Counted from the stretch's first letter, positions 16,641 to 27,329 are shown. The stretch: 64,000 bases of DNA from Candidatus Nitronereus thalassa (GCF_032191465.1 NZ_JAQOUE010000001.1:2697501-2761500); one strand, 5' to 3'. Notes: generated by a model not told the origin, from the sequence alone. Translations and numbers: made by a program.

Positions 16641-17828
16641 TCACACTCCCAGAATGTCGTACAACACCGTCAGGACCGCATCAGAGACCACGATAAAGAC
16701 TATTCCGGTGACGACGGCCGAAGTTGTCGCCAGCCCCACGGCGGCGGAGCTGGAGCCACACTGCATACCACGCAAGCATCCGGCAATGGCCACTAACACG
16801 CCAAATACGATGCTTTTAATGAGCCCAGCCGCAAAGTCCGTTAGAGTCACCGCTCCTTGAGTTTGATAAAAATATTGGGCCGAGCCTAAGTCCAACATCG
16901 TGATTCCGACAATCGCTCCCCCGAGAATACCGAGCAAATCCGAATAGATGCACAGCAGGGGCATCATGAGCATCAGCGCGAGCATTCGAGGTAAGACCAG
17001 AAATTCCATGGGGGAAATTCCCATGGTGATAAAGGCATCAATTTCCTGGTTGACCTTCATGGTGCCCAGCTGTGCGGCAAAGGCCGCTCCGGTACGCCCC
17101 GCCATAATTATGGCCGTCATCATGGCCCCCATTTCTCTTGCCATGCCGAGGCCCACCAAGTTCGCCACATAAATTTGTGCGCCGAATTGCTGCAATTGGA
17201 CGGCTCCCACAAATGCCAATATAAGCCCAACCAGTACACTGATTAGCGTAACAATGGGTAGAGCTTTGGCTCCGCATTCTTGAATGGTAATCCCAAGGTC
17301 CGAGCGGCGATATTGCGCCCGTCCCCGGAGAAATCGGAAAAACGTCACAAAGGCTTCTCCAATAAAGGCCACCATGTCCTGGGCGCCATCCGTTGTACTG
17401 AGAGCTTTGTTTCCCAGCCGCGACACATGCCCAATTTTCCCAGATGATTTTCTTGTCTCAAGGCGTTCGGGTACGGCTGCCGCGAGTTTCATCAGGCGAT
17501 GAATGCCCTGAGGCAACTCAGAAAAATCGACTGTAATATGTTTCGATTCACAGAAGCGTTGGATATTCAAAAGGAAAGTGATTAATCCCGTATCCCAACT
17601 TTCCAGGGCTTGGGAGGAAAATTGGAGTTGGCGGACTGGTGGGTCTGCATGGCATTCTCGAAGGAGGTCCTGAAGGGAAGGGCGAGGTTCTTGAATCCGC
17701 CAGGCTCCAAGCAATTCCACGAGAATGGTATTTTCAGGTGATCGAGTAAACCGTATTGCGGCCATATGAAGAAATGTTCGGAAGGTCTTGGTTGGTTTAA
17801 AGGTTTGCCGGTATGTGTGTTCCTCCAC
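16641..17828 (-). CDS. mlaE: MlaE-like ABC transporter permease with N-terminal STAS-like domain
   Basis: 395 aa. The C-terminal about 250 residues are the MlaE permease: several membrane helices (for example LPIVTLISVLVGLILAFVGA), the coupling region GRTGAAFAAQLGTMKVNQEIDA and ISPMEFLVLPRMLAL. The N-terminal about 120 residues resemble a STAS-like domain (ILVELLGAWRI through VDFSELPQGIHRLMKLA), as in fused MlaB-MlaE proteins. The inferred function is the membrane subunit of phospholipid transport. The start is uncertain: GTG at 17828 gives the stated length; ATG at 17765 would remove 21 residues. Neither has a clear ribosome site. Confidence 0.88.
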   Translation of the reverse strand: MEEHTYRQTFKPTKTFRTFLHMAAIRFTRSPENTILVELLGAWRIQEPRPSLQDLLRECHADPPVRQLQFSSQALESWDTGLITFLLNIQRFCESKHITVDFSELPQGIHRLMKLAAAVPERLETRKSSGKIGHVSRLGNKALSTTDGAQDMVAFIGEAFVTFFRFLRGRAQYRRSDLGITIQECGAKALPIVTLISVLVGLILAFVGAVQLQQFGAQIYVANLVGLGMAREMGAMMTAIIMAGRTGAAFAAQLGTMKVNQEIDAFITMGISPMEFLVLPRMLALMLMMPLLCIYSDLLGILGGAIVGITMLDLGSAQYFYQTQGAVTLTDFAAGLIKSIVFGVLVAIAGCLRGMQCGSSSAAVGLATTSAVVTGIVFIVVSDAVLTVLYDILGV

Positions 17829-17962
17829 ATAAATTCGTCAGGGATGCCCGGCATTCATTGCACGATAATAGAAGTGTAACCTGTTCAAGGATTATTGCAA
17901 GAAACGTGTAGCTTGGCATGAGAAATTGGGGAAGAGTGATGGCTGCTTTTCCTTAGGACAGG

Positions 17963-19603
17963 CTACGCCTGTGCCCGAAAACGGCGGTAACGTTGGATCA
18001 GCCTATTAGTAGAACCATCATGATTCAAAGGTGGCTCGATCGGGTTCACCAATTCCGGTGTAATTCGCGTCGCCAGCACTTTTCCCAATTCCACCCCCCA
18101 TTGATCAAATGAGTTAATGTTCCAAATGGTGCCTTGGACGAAGACTTTGTGTTCATATAAAGCGATGAGTTTGCCTAACAACTCTGGTGTCAGTTTTTCC
18201 GCCAAAATAGTATTGGTCGGATGATTACCTTCAAAAGTACGATGCGGAACTAAGGCTGGGGAGACTCCTTCGGCCTTTACCTCTTCCGTGGTTTTCCCAA
18301 AAGCCAATGCCTCGGTTTGGGCCAGAAAATTTGCCATGAGCAAATCGTGGTGAGTTCCCGAAGGATTCAACGACTGGCAAAAGCCAAGGAAATCACAAGG
18401 AATGAGTCGAGTGCCTTGATGAATCAATTGATAATACGCATGTTGGCCATTGGTTCCGGGCTGTCCCCAGATCACCGGTCCGGTGTGGTAGTCGACAACC
18501 TGTCCATTCAGATCGACATGTTTCCCATTGCTTTCCATGTCCAGTTGTTGGCAATAGGCACTGAGACGCCATAGGTATTGGTCATAGGGCAAAATGGCGT
18601 GGGTTTCAGCGCCAAAAAAGTTGATGTACCACAGGCCTAGTAATCCCAGCAGGACTGGCAGATTCTTCTCAAAAGGAGCTGTCCGAAAATGATCATCCAT
18701 AGCATGGAACCCGGAGAGCATGTCCCGAAAATTTTCTGGGCCAATGCCAACCATGAGGGATAAGCCAATGGCTGAATCGTAAGAATACCGGCCTCCGACC
18801 CAATCCCAAAACTCAAACATGTTGGCGGTATCAATGCCGAACTTTGCCACTTCCTTCTCATTGGTGGACACAGCCACGAAATGTTTGGCCACGGCTTGTT
18901 GATCGCCCAAACTTTTGAGACACCAATCACGCGCAGTTTGGGCATTTGTCAGGGTTTCGATGGTGGTGAACGTTTTGGAACATACCGTGAAAAGGGTTTC
19001 TGCCGGGTCCAAGTCCCGTAAGGCTTCGGCGATATCAGTCCCGTCAATATTAGAGACGAATCGAATGGTGAGGTTTCTATCGGAATAATGTTTGAGGGCC
19101 TCATAGGCCATCATGGGACCAAGGTCAGACCCTCCAATCCCGATGTTCACGATATTCCGAATGCGTTTCCCGGTGTGTCCCGTCCACTCACCATTGCGAA
19201 CACGATTGGCAAAGGCTGCCATCTTGTCGAGTACCTGGTGGACCTTGGGCACCACGTTTTCTCCATCAACCAGAATGGAAATTTTCTTGGGTGCACGAAG
19301 GGCAACATGAAGCACGGCCCGCTGTTCCGTTGCATTGATTTTCTCACCGGAAAACATAGCATCGATTCGACTTCGGATATCAGCAGCTTCGGCTAAGTCC
19401 AACAAAAGTCGCATCGTGTTATCCGTCACTCGGTTTTTGGAATAGTCCAAATAGATGCCGAGTGCCTCAAGTGAAAACCGTTCGGCTCGATCAGGGTCAT
19501 CTTGAAAGAGTTTCCGAAGATGAAGCGGTTTGATCTCTTGGTAATGTTTTTCTAAGGCTTTCCAACTTGGCCGCTGCGTTAATGAGATATTTTTTGTCGT
19601 CAT
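17963..19603 (-). CDS. pgi: Glucose-6-phosphate isomerase
   Basis: 546 aa, normal length for the long bacterial form. It interconverts glucose-6-phosphate and fructose-6-phosphate. Motifs include [19 protein letters not shown] (sugar-phosphate binding), a catalytic region YSVGGRYS-like ([15 protein letters not shown]), and the C-terminal signature [13 protein letters not shown] containing the catalytic Lys. The ATG at 19603 has AGGAGG 7 nt upstream. It is transcribed away from the efflux operon, with a 419-bp divergent spacer, and ends 134 bp before mlaE, pointing the same way. Confidence 0.95.
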   Translation of the reverse strand: MTTKNISLTQRPSWKALEKHYQEIKPLHLRKLFQDDPDRAERFSLEALGIYLDYSKNRVTDNTMRLLLDLAEAADIRSRIDAMFSGEKINATEQRAVLHVALRAPKKISILVDGENVVPKVHQVLDKMAAFANRVRNGEWTGHTGKRIRNIVNIGIGGSDLGPMMAYEALKHYSDRNLTIRFVSNIDGTDIAEALRDLDPAETLFTVCSKTFTTIETLTNAQTARDWCLKSLGDQQAVAKHFVAVSTNEKEVAKFGIDTANMFEFWDWVGGRYSYDSAIGLSLMVGIGPENFRDMLSGFHAMDDHFRTAPFEKNLPVLLGLLGLWYINFFGAETHAILPYDQYLWRLSAYCQQLDMESNGKHVDLNGQVVDYHTGPVIWGQPGTNGQHAYYQLIHQGTRLIPCDFLGFCQSLNPSGTHHDLLMANFLAQTEALAFGKTTEEVKAEGVSPALVPHRTFEGNHPTNTILAEKLTPELLGKLIALYEHKVFVQGTIWNINSFDQWGVELGKVLATRITPELVNPIEPPLNHDGSTNRLIQRYRRFRAQA

Positions 19604-20022
19604 GTTTCAGCCTCCTGAAGACACCTTCTAATCTTCCTCTGCATTTTTATCAATGGGAAACTCTCCTGCCTGAGAAAGATGGTGATCGGGATCTACCGTT
19701 CTCTTGATGTATTCACCAAGGTCCACAAAGGGGTGGGGTTAAAATATTTCAGGGTAAAAAAACGGGAAGACCCTTTCAACAGTGGACGCAAGGGGGGATA
19801 AATCCTGCCTTGGACCTGAAATATTGTATGTCCGTAGAGGAGGGGTATTGCCTAAGGGGTTTCCTGAATACCTCAACACATGGTAGTGTGCGCCGTACGG
19901 GACCCTAAATATAGGCCCTTGTCGTATATTCCAACTATTTTTGCTCACCTGTGGGAAAAGAAAATTTTAGAAGACCCTTCTGAAGAAAGAACCAGATTTC
20001 TGGTATCCCGGCCGCAGCTGAC
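19604..20022. other. Divergent spacer between pgi and the efflux operon
   Basis: 419 bp without a credible gene. It must hold promoters for both directions, but I see no convincing -35/-10 pair. A weak dyad GGTATT...AATACC lies at 19844-19872, inside a GAGGGGTATT...AATACCTC context, and could be a regulator site for the efflux genes. Confidence 0.4.
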
Positions 20023-22449
20023 ATGCCTCGTTTCCTTCACTTCAATTTTTGGCTTTTTCTTCTACTATGCTCCATCCCATTTTCTGCGGAGGGTGCCTCG
20101 CGATTACCCGAAGTTCGAATTGGAGTCGTGGCGGATGGGCCATATCAGGATTATGGATGGGGCAAGGTAGTGAACAGCAAATTATTTCTCAAAGAAATTC
20201 TAGAGCTGACCCGTGGTGAATATAAAGTCATTTTTCCTCAACATGCGTTCGTGCATGGGAATTGGTCGGTCAAAAAGATCAAAAAGGCGGTGGATTTTTT
20301 ATTGGCTGATCCCAAGGTGGATTTGGTCTTAGCGCTGGGCGTTCTCGCCTCCCATGATATCGCTCGTCGGCCTTTTTTACCCAAACCGGCGGTGGCACCT
20401 TTTGTGATTGATATCGAACTTCAGGAGCTGCCCTTTCATCGTGGCACATCGGGAGTTCGCAATCTCAGTTATTTATCGTTGCCGCATTCCTTTGAGCGGG
20501 CAGTCAAAGCCTACCGAGAAATCCTTCCCTTTACCAAAATGACCCTCTTTGTGGATCAAGCCGTTATCGAGGCCTTGCCGCAGCTGGAAGTGAAAATTCA
20601 GCGCGCGGCAAAGGCGAGTAATTTACAGATCACACCGGTGCCGGTTGGCACCTATATTCAACCGGCTCTGGCCGCGATCCCCGATGATGCAGAAGCGGTA
20701 TTGGTGACCCCACTCCTCCGTCTTCCGCTGTCTGAGTTTCAGGCTTTGACTCAAGGGTTAGTGGAAAGAAAACTTCCGAGCTTTTCCCTGTTTGGTCGAG
20801 AGGAAGTAGAGTATGGGTTGTTGGCCTCGATTGCTCCGGAAACCAATACGCTTCGTCTCGCTCGTCGAGTTGCGCTGAATGTTCATCGAATTTTGCTTGG
20901 AGAAGATGCGGGAAGTTTTTTGGTGTCGTTGCCTGAGGCCGAACGCTTGACCATCAATATGGCCACAGCCCGGGCTGTGGAAGCCTGGCCGACATTTCGA
21001 GTGCTGACCGAAGCGGACCTCATTAACGAAGATGTGGAATCTGTGACGCGACGACTCTCGTTGTATTCTGTGGTTCGAGAAGCCGTATCGGTGAATCTTG
21101 ATCTGGCGGCCGCGGATCGTAGAGTCTCCGGCGGACAAGCCGATGTTCGAAATGCGCGCTCCGCGCTGTTGCCTCAAATCGGCATGGGGAGTCGAGCCAC
21201 GATTATTGACCAGGATCGAGCCAGGTCGGCCTTTGGGGCGAACCCGGAGCGGAGCATGCGGGCCACCGGCAGTCTTTCGCAATTGCTCTATTCCGACAAG
21301 GCGTGGAGTGATTTCACAGTGCAGGAAAAGGCGCAGTTGTCTCGAGTCGCGGAGCGCAACGAATTACGATTGGACATTCTTCAAGAAGCCGCAGTCGCCT
21401 ACTTAAATGTTTTACGGGCCAAGACATCCCTTCGGGTGCAGAAGGACAATCTGAAGTTAACTCGATCAAACTTGGAACTTGCTCGGGTGCGCGAGTCCGT
21501 AGGCTCGGCAGCCCGGGACGAAGTCTTTCGGTGGGAAAGCGAAATTGCTAATGGCCGGATTGCCGTGCTTGAGGCCCAAGCCCAATTGAAGCAAGTTAAT
21601 GTTTCGTTAAACCGGACGTTGCATCGTCCGTTGGAAGAACCGTTTATTACGGAGGAAGCAAGTCTCCATGATCCGTTGCTGTTTGGTGATCTCAACCGTC
21701 TCTTTACATTCATTGATAACCCCAAGCACTTTGGTTTGTTCAGAAATTTTCAGGTGCAGGAAGGACTCAATGTCTCGCCGGAAATTCAACGACTGAATGC
21801 CGTCATTGCCGGGCAGGAGCGCACCGTCCTGAATGCACAGCGGGCTTATTGGGCTCCGGATCTGGCACTACAAGCCGATGTGGACCAACGCTTTGCATCT
21901 GACGGAGCTGGGCAAGCCGGACCCCCTGCGGGTCTTCTGCCAGGCCAAGATAATACGCAATGGTCGGTGGGTCTGGGGTTAACCTTTCCTTTGTTTAGTG
22001 GGGGGAGTAAGGAAGCCACCGAAAGTAAGGCCCTAGAAGAATTAAGGCGTCTTCGCCTGGAACGGGAAGCTACAATCGGGCGAGTAGAAGAACGCATACG
22101 GTCAGCCATGTTTCGAGCTTCTGCGTCGTTCCCTGGTATTCGTCTTTCTCGTGAGGCTGCGGAGGCATCCAAGAAAAACCTAGAATTGGTGGTGGATCAA
22201 TATTCACGAGGAGCCGTGGATATTATTAAATTACTCAATAGTCAAAATGCCGCGTTGACGGCTAATGAAGCTGCGGCCAACGCCGTGTACGATTTTTTAA
22301 TTGACTTAATGAGTATCGAACGGGCGGTCGGACGTTTTGATTATTTTTTGTATGAAGAGGATCGTGCGGCGTGGTTTGAGCGGCTGACTGAATTTTTTGA
22401 ACAAGCGGGAGTCACCCCATCGAAACTTATGACGAGTAGCCCTTTTTAG
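20023..22449 (+). CDS. TolC-family outer-membrane efflux protein fused to a periplasmic-binding-protein-like domain
   Basis: 808 aa. A signal peptide (residues 1-26, hydrophobic WLFLLLCSIPFSAEG) is followed by about 300 residues resembling an ABC-type substrate-binding fold (IGVVADGPYQDYGWG, VDLVLALGVLASHDIA, a late VEYGLLASIAPETNTLRLARR). From about 340 to 780 it is a TolC/OEP channel: two similar helical halves with LRLDILQEAAVAYLNVL and VGLGLTFPLFSGG. Ordinary TolC proteins are 420-500 aa, so this is a fusion. It is followed by an RND adaptor and RND pump gene, making it the outer-membrane channel of that tripartite exporter. What the extra domain binds is unknown. Confidence 0.85.
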   Translation: MPRFLHFNFWLFLLLCSIPFSAEGASRLPEVRIGVVADGPYQDYGWGKVVNSKLFLKEILELTRGEYKVIFPQHAFVHGNWSVKKIKKAVDFLLADPKVDLVLALGVLASHDIARRPFLPKPAVAPFVIDIELQELPFHRGTSGVRNLSYLSLPHSFERAVKAYREILPFTKMTLFVDQAVIEALPQLEVKIQRAAKASNLQITPVPVGTYIQPALAAIPDDAEAVLVTPLLRLPLSEFQALTQGLVERKLPSFSLFGREEVEYGLLASIAPETNTLRLARRVALNVHRILLGEDAGSFLVSLPEAERLTINMATARAVEAWPTFRVLTEADLINEDVESVTRRLSLYSVVREAVSVNLDLAAADRRVSGGQADVRNARSALLPQIGMGSRATIIDQDRARSAFGANPERSMRATGSLSQLLYSDKAWSDFTVQEKAQLSRVAERNELRLDILQEAAVAYLNVLRAKTSLRVQKDNLKLTRSNLELARVRESVGSAARDEVFRWESEIANGRIAVLEAQAQLKQVNVSLNRTLHRPLEEPFITEEASLHDPLLFGDLNRLFTFIDNPKHFGLFRNFQVQEGLNVSPEIQRLNAVIAGQERTVLNAQRAYWAPDLALQADVDQRFASDGAGQAGPPAGLLPGQDNTQWSVGLGLTFPLFSGGSKEATESKALEELRRLRLEREATIGRVEERIRSAMFRASASFPGIRLSREAAEASKKNLELVVDQYSRGAVDIIKLLNSQNAALTANEAAANAVYDFLIDLMSIERAVGRFDYFLYEEDRAAWFERLTEFFEQAGVTPSKLMTSSPF

Positions 22450-22522
22450 CAGTGATGTGGGCATGGAGATTCCATATGCCTTCTCCAGTGCAATTCGCAT
22501 TGATCATCCAAGGACGATTCCT

Positions 22523-23653
22523 TTGATAATTAAAAAAAAACATTCGGTTCCCTTTCTCGTGTGCATCAGTCTGTGTGGACTGATCACCATTCTGGGAGCT
22601 TGCAGTGAACAACATCCACCCGAGGCCGAAGAACTCATTCGGCCCGTTCGATCTCAGCAGGTGTTTTTGACAGGAAGCGATCAAGTTCGGACTTTCTCGG
22701 GAACCGCACAAGCTGGTCTGGAGGCCAAATTAAGTTTTAAGGTGGCGGGAACTCTTCAGAAATTGTTCGTGAAAGTTGGAGATAAAGTTAAACAGGGCCA
22801 AGTGCTGGCCTCGCTAGACTCACAAGACTACCAGTTGCAAGTTCAACGGGCGGAGGCCGCGTTGGCACGTGCTAAGGCCTCGGCTAGAAGTGCTGCCGCA
22901 GATTATTCGCGAGTTCGGGCGTTATATGAAAATCGGAATGCCTCACGAAACGATTTGGATCAAGCACGGGCTGCGGCGGAATCCTCTCAGGCGGAAGTGT
23001 CGTCGAGTGCCAAGGACTTAGAATTAGCCCGCCTTCAACTCGACTATACCCGTTTGTCTGCTCCTGCGGCATGTTATGTCGCTTCGGTTCCGGTGGAGGT
23101 GAATGAAAATGTGCAGGCGGGAAAAATCATTATGGAAGTCGTGTGCGGATCTCGCTTGGAAGTCGAAGTAGGGATCCCGGAAGTGTTCATCGCGCGGGTC
23201 AAAAGGGGCAGTGCCGTGACGGTGACGTTTGACGCCATTCCGGGCCTTCAATTTCCAGCCTTGGTGACCAAGGTGGGGGTGGCGTCTGGCCAAACTGGGA
23301 CGACCTTCCCGGTGACGGTACAATTACAACAAGCAGTGCCAGGATTTCGATCGGGTCTGGCCGCTGAAGTCACCTTCCGATTTGAGGGTCGGAAAGGGGA
23401 AGCCCGAATTCTTGTCCCGCCGGTTGCGGTTGGAGAAGATCCTGAAGGTCGCTATGTCTATGTTCTCGATGAACTCAATGATGGAATCGGCAGAGTCAAA
23501 AGAACGCCGGTGGTGATCGGGGAATTAAGCCCGGAAGGGCTGGAGATTATTGACGGTCTGCAAGATGGTGCCCGCATCGTCACGGCGGGTGTCCGGCGCA
23601 TCCACGATGGGCAACGTGTTCGCTTGATGGGTGACGCAGCGGACGAACGATAA
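22523..23653 (+). CDS. RND efflux periplasmic adaptor lipoprotein
   Basis: 376 aa from a TTG at 22523 with AAGGA 8 nt upstream; this start gives a clean lipoprotein signal peptide ending in LGAC. In-frame GTG 22457 or ATG 22463 would add 20-22 residues. The membrane-fusion-protein layout is clear: lipoyl half motif VKVGDKVKQGQVLASLD, an alanine-rich helical hairpin (LARAKASARSAAADYSRV), the second lipoyl half (YTRLSAPAACYVASVPV), a beta-barrel (VEVGIPEVFIARVKRG) and a membrane-proximal domain. It links the inner-membrane pump to the TolC-like channel. It is the middle gene of the operon, 26 bp before the pump gene. Confidence 0.88.
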   Translation: MIIKKKHSVPFLVCISLCGLITILGACSEQHPPEAEELIRPVRSQQVFLTGSDQVRTFSGTAQAGLEAKLSFKVAGTLQKLFVKVGDKVKQGQVLASLDSQDYQLQVQRAEAALARAKASARSAAADYSRVRALYENRNASRNDLDQARAAAESSQAEVSSSAKDLELARLQLDYTRLSAPAACYVASVPVEVNENVQAGKIIMEVVCGSRLEVEVGIPEVFIARVKRGSAVTVTFDAIPGLQFPALVTKVGVASGQTGTTFPVTVQLQQAVPGFRSGLAAEVTFRFEGRKGEARILVPPVAVGEDPEGRYVYVLDELNDGIGRVKRTPVVIGELSPEGLEIIDGLQDGARIVTAGVRRIHDGQRVRLMGDAADER

Positions 23654-23679
23654 ATGTGCCTTTAAAGTTCTAACCTCCC

Positions 23680-26600
23680 ATGCTCACCAAATTCGCCATT
23701 GATAACAATCGAATCACGGCAATGGCGCTGCTGATTATTTTTCTGGCAGGCATTGCTTCCTATCAAAAACTTCCTCGAAACGAGGATCCGGGTTTTATTA
23801 TTCGCGTGGCCTTGGTGATGACTTATTTCCCAGGGGCTAGCCCCGAACGTGTCGAACAGTTGGTTACAGATAAATTGGAAAAAGCGATTCAAGAGATCCC
23901 GGAGTTGGATTTTGTGCGAAGTGAGTCCAAGACTGGGGTCTCGATGATTTATGTGAACATTCTTGAAACCCAACGGAATATGCGCCCGATTTGGGATAAC
24001 TTGCGTCGGAAGGTCGATAAAGCGGCCCAGGAATTGCCAGAGGGGGTGCGTGGTCCCTTTGTCAATGATGAATTTGGCGATGTGTTTGGGATTGTCCTGA
24101 CCGTGATGGGTGATGGTTTTAATTATCGTGACATTAAAGAGGTCGCCGATGATGTGCGCGATGAACTTCTGCGTCAGAGCGAAGTCGCGAAGGTCGATAT
24201 TTATGGCGATCAGGAGGAGCGGATATTCCTTGACTATAATAATGCGCGATTGTCGGAACTAGGAGTCTCCCCAGGCCAACTCCGGCAATTGTTGGAGGCA
24301 CAAAATATTGTCCTGCCTGGAGGCGATATCCAAACCGCCGATGAGAAAATAGTGTTGGAACCGTCCGGCAATTTTGAATCCGTGGAAGAAATTCGCCGTA
24401 CAGTCGTGAGTTTACCGGGCAGTCGTGAGGTGTTGTTTTTAGAAGATCTTGTTGAGGTGTATCGAGGGTACATTGACCCGCCGGATACGTTGATGCGTTC
24501 CACTGGAGAACCAGCGTTGGGGTTGGGCATCTCTATGCAAAAAGGGGGAAACATTATTTTGTTGGGCCAGCAAGTTCGCGAGGTTATTGCCCAAGCTCGG
24601 CAGGAGTTTCCTATTGGTATTGAATTTGATGAAGTCCAGTTTCAACCGGCGGTCGTAGATAAAAAAATCAAAAATTTTACCAGTAGTTTGCTGCAAGCCG
24701 TGGTGATTGTCACGGTGGTCATGCTGGTGTTTTTGGGGTTGCGAACGGGTTTCATTGTCGCCAGCCTCATTCCCATGGCCATTGTGATGAGTATTTTTTT
24801 TATGTCGGTGTTCGGGATAGGACTTGATCAGATGTCCCTGGCAGCGTTGATTATCGCGCTGGGGCTTCTTGTGGATAACGCCATTGTCATGGCCGAAGCC
24901 ACGATGGTGCAAATGAGCGCGGGTAAACGGGCAATAGATGCCGCGATTGAATCGGCTAATGAATTAAAAATTCCGCTTCTGACATCTTCGTTAACCACCG
25001 CTGCTGCCTTTCTGCCTATATATTTGGCCGAGTCGAATGTCGGAGAATATACCGCGCCGATTTTCACCGTGGTGACGCTTACACTCCTGTGTTCTTGGGT
25101 CCTAACTATTACCATGATTCCCTTGCTTTGCGTGTTCTTTTTTCGTGTAACACCCATGGAAAATGAAGTCCCTTTCAGTAGCCCCTTTTATCAGCGTTAT
25201 CGATCTCTCCTGTTATTGGGTGTTCGGCATCCCTGGTTGAGTTTGTTGGCCACCATCACCATTTTCCTCATAGCCATGGTGGGATTTGGAAAACTACCCG
25301 TGTATTTCTTTCCTGCTAATGATAAACCGACGTTTACCGCAAAACTTGAGTTTCCGAACGGTACGCCCATTGAAAAAACTGATGCGATGGTGGCCAATGT
25401 CGAAACCTTTATCCAGCAGCATCTGATGGTGAATGAAGAACGAGAAGACGGTATTGTGAATTGGGGTGCGTTTATCGGAGAAAGTGCCCCACGGTTTGAT
25501 CTGCCGTTTAATCCCATTCAAGCGAGTCCTAACTTTGCCTACTTGTTGGTAAACACCACCTCTCGCGAAAACTTTTCCTCGATTATTGATCGTCTTGAGC
25601 AGTTTTGTCAGGAAGCCTTTCCGGATCTTAAAGCTATTATTCGGCCATTGGAAACTGGCCCTCCGACCTATCCGCCGATTGTCGTGAGAGTGAGTGGTCG
25701 TGAGAGCCGTAAACTATTTGAAATCATGGATCGGGTGAAGGAGAAACTCCGATCCATTCCTGGCACTAAGTTAATTGATGATAATTGGGGAAGCCGATCC
25801 AAAAAACTAGTGGTGCAAGTCAATCAACCACGAGCTCTTCGAGCGGGAGTGTCCAGTCAGGATGTCGCCACTTCGCTTCAAGCCTATCTTACCGGTTTAG
25901 ATATTACGCAGTATCGTGAGGATGATAAATTAATTCCGGTGACTCTTCGGTCTGTGGGAGCGGTTCGCGATGATATCGCGAAGTTGGAAAGTATTAATGT
26001 ATACGCCCAAGCGACGGGAAAATCCGTTCCGCTTAAACAAGTTGCGGATATCAACATCCAATGGCAGCCCTCTACGATTCATCGACGGGACCGCTTGTTA
26101 CAGGTGTCTGTTGAGGCAGCGTTACAGGAGGGCACGACGGCTACAGAAGTGAATGCGCAATTAGAGCCCTGGCTTAATCAGGAGAAAGAGACCTGGGGCT
26201 TGGGATACTTTTGGGAATTCGGGGGAGAAGCCGAAGAGTCTGGCAAGGGAAACGACTCGATTGGGGAAAAATTACCGGTGGCAGGCTTAATCATCCTGTT
26301 CCTACTCGTGGCACAATTTAATTCCATAAGAAAACCTGTGATCATCCTTCTGACTATTCCTCTAGGACTTATTGGCGTGGTCATCGGGCTTCATGCGACA
26401 CAATTGTACTTTGGATTCATGACCATGCTGGGGATTCTGTCTTTGTCGGGTATTATCATTAATAACGCTATTGTGCTGATTGACCGGATAAACATTGAAA
26501 TACAAGACAATGGACTCGAGCCCGCCAAGGCTATCATTGTAGCTGCGCAACATCGGCTGAGGCCAATTCTCTTAACGACGATTACGACGGTGGGAGGTCT

Positions 26601-26754
26601 TCTGCCCTTGTATGCGGGAGGGGGGCCCATGTGGGAGCCGATGGCCATGGCGATTATGTCAGGGCTGTTGTTTGCCACGATCCTAACCTTGGGAGTCGTG
26701 CCAGTGTTGTATTCTTTATTTTTTCGTGTAAGCTTTAAAAACTTTATACCTTAA
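23680..26754 (+). CDS. RND family efflux permease (AcrB/HAE1-like)
   Basis: 1024 aa proton-driven exporter with the usual two repeats: TM1 near residue 12, a large periplasmic loop (about 35-330), TM2-6 (about 330-480), TM7 near 530, a second loop (about 550-860) and TM8-12 (about 865-1020). The proton-relay motif is GLLVDNAIVMAE (Asp near 399), with Asn where AcrB has a second Asp. The early motif PRNEDPGF replaces the AcrB-type YPxIAPP, which fits a less-studied HAE1-like clade. The substrate cannot be predicted. It is the last gene of a three-gene exporter operon. Confidence 0.92.
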   Translation: MLTKFAIDNNRITAMALLIIFLAGIASYQKLPRNEDPGFIIRVALVMTYFPGASPERVEQLVTDKLEKAIQEIPELDFVRSESKTGVSMIYVNILETQRNMRPIWDNLRRKVDKAAQELPEGVRGPFVNDEFGDVFGIVLTVMGDGFNYRDIKEVADDVRDELLRQSEVAKVDIYGDQEERIFLDYNNARLSELGVSPGQLRQLLEAQNIVLPGGDIQTADEKIVLEPSGNFESVEEIRRTVVSLPGSREVLFLEDLVEVYRGYIDPPDTLMRSTGEPALGLGISMQKGGNIILLGQQVREVIAQARQEFPIGIEFDEVQFQPAVVDKKIKNFTSSLLQAVVIVTVVMLVFLGLRTGFIVASLIPMAIVMSIFFMSVFGIGLDQMSLAALIIALGLLVDNAIVMAEATMVQMSAGKRAIDAAIESANELKIPLLTSSLTTAAAFLPIYLAESNVGEYTAPIFTVVTLTLLCSWVLTITMIPLLCVFFFRVTPMENEVPFSSPFYQRYRSLLLLGVRHPWLSLLATITIFLIAMVGFGKLPVYFFPANDKPTFTAKLEFPNGTPIEKTDAMVANVETFIQQHLMVNEEREDGIVNWGAFIGESAPRFDLPFNPIQASPNFAYLLVNTTSRENFSSIIDRLEQFCQEAFPDLKAIIRPLETGPPTYPPIVVRVSGRESRKLFEIMDRVKEKLRSIPGTKLIDDNWGSRSKKLVVQVNQPRALRAGVSSQDVATSLQAYLTGLDITQYREDDKLIPVTLRSVGAVRDDIAKLESINVYAQATGKSVPLKQVADINIQWQPSTIHRRDRLLQVSVEAALQEGTTATEVNAQLEPWLNQEKETWGLGYFWEFGGEAEESGKGNDSIGEKLPVAGLIILFLLVAQFNSIRKPVIILLTIPLGLIGVVIGLHATQLYFGFMTMLGILSLSGIIINNAIVLIDRINIEIQDNGLEPAKAIIVAAQHRLRPILLTTITTVGGLLPLYAGGGPMWEPMAMAIMSGLLFATILTLGVVPVLYSLFFRVSFKNFIP

Positions 26755-26804
26755 GAAATTGTTAATGCTTGAAATTGTTTTGTGTGTGGAAAAAAGAGGT
26801 ACTG

Positions 26805-27329
26805 TTGGTTTCCACTCGTAATTGCGGAAGAAAGAGATGCCTTCTAGTCCTGATGGTGGTTATTTGGGCTCTGGCAGGTTGTACCTCGGTTGGGGATCGA
26901 CACATACCTGAAACAAGCCAGATGGACTTCGGGTTAACCTATCCATCGCATCTTGACTCCGTGCACATTGGCAAAACTACCAAGGACGAAGTCAAAAAAA
27001 TGTTTGGCAATCCCAGGGATCTCCAGGTGGCATCAGATTCTCAAGGTGCCCGAGAGTCGTGGGCGTATGCCAAGGCTGACCCACCTCTTCATCCTTTGCA
27101 ATATGTGCCGATCTTTGGTGTTTTGGCTCTTCCTCCTGACCAATTCGGACATTCTTTTTCCATGAGTTTTTCTGCTGAGGGCCTTGTTGATAGCGTTGGT
27201 ATTCAGGAATTCCAACCCTACGAAGATGGAGGCGCTCCAGGTCAAACGATAGCGGGTGCCTCGCCCGTTCATCCATACGGGAGCCATAATCCGCTGACCC
27301 ATCATTGGCATCAAGATACTCTTCGATAG
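26805..27329 (+). CDS. BamE/SmpA-like lipoprotein
   Basis: 174 aa from a TTG at 26805 with AGAGG just upstream; an in-frame TTG at 26769 is the alternative. A lipobox LAGC ends the signal peptide (VVIWALAGC). The segment IGKTTKDEVKKMFGNPRD matches the characteristic turn of SmpA/OmlA (BamE) domains, and WAYA with a later phenylalanine-rich strand (FSMSFSAEGLVDSV) completes the small alpha/beta fold. The Pro/Gly/His-rich tail (from about 145) is not conserved. Members of this fold include outer-membrane assembly factors and stress lipoproteins, so the function stays open. It lies between the RND pump and the Rieske gene. Confidence 0.65.
   Translation: MVSTRNCGRKRCLLVLMVVIWALAGCTSVGDRHIPETSQMDFGLTYPSHLDSVHIGKTTKDEVKKMFGNPRDLQVASDSQGARESWAYAKADPPLHPLQYVPIFGVLALPPDQFGHSFSMSFSAEGLVDSVGIQEFQPYEDGGAPGQTIAGASPVHPYGSHNPLTHHWHQDTLR

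Noticed and set aside
17912-17930. TTGGCATGAGAAATTGGG resembling a -24/-12 promoter on the plus strand
   Set aside because: No GC at the -12 spacing and no downstream plus-strand gene.
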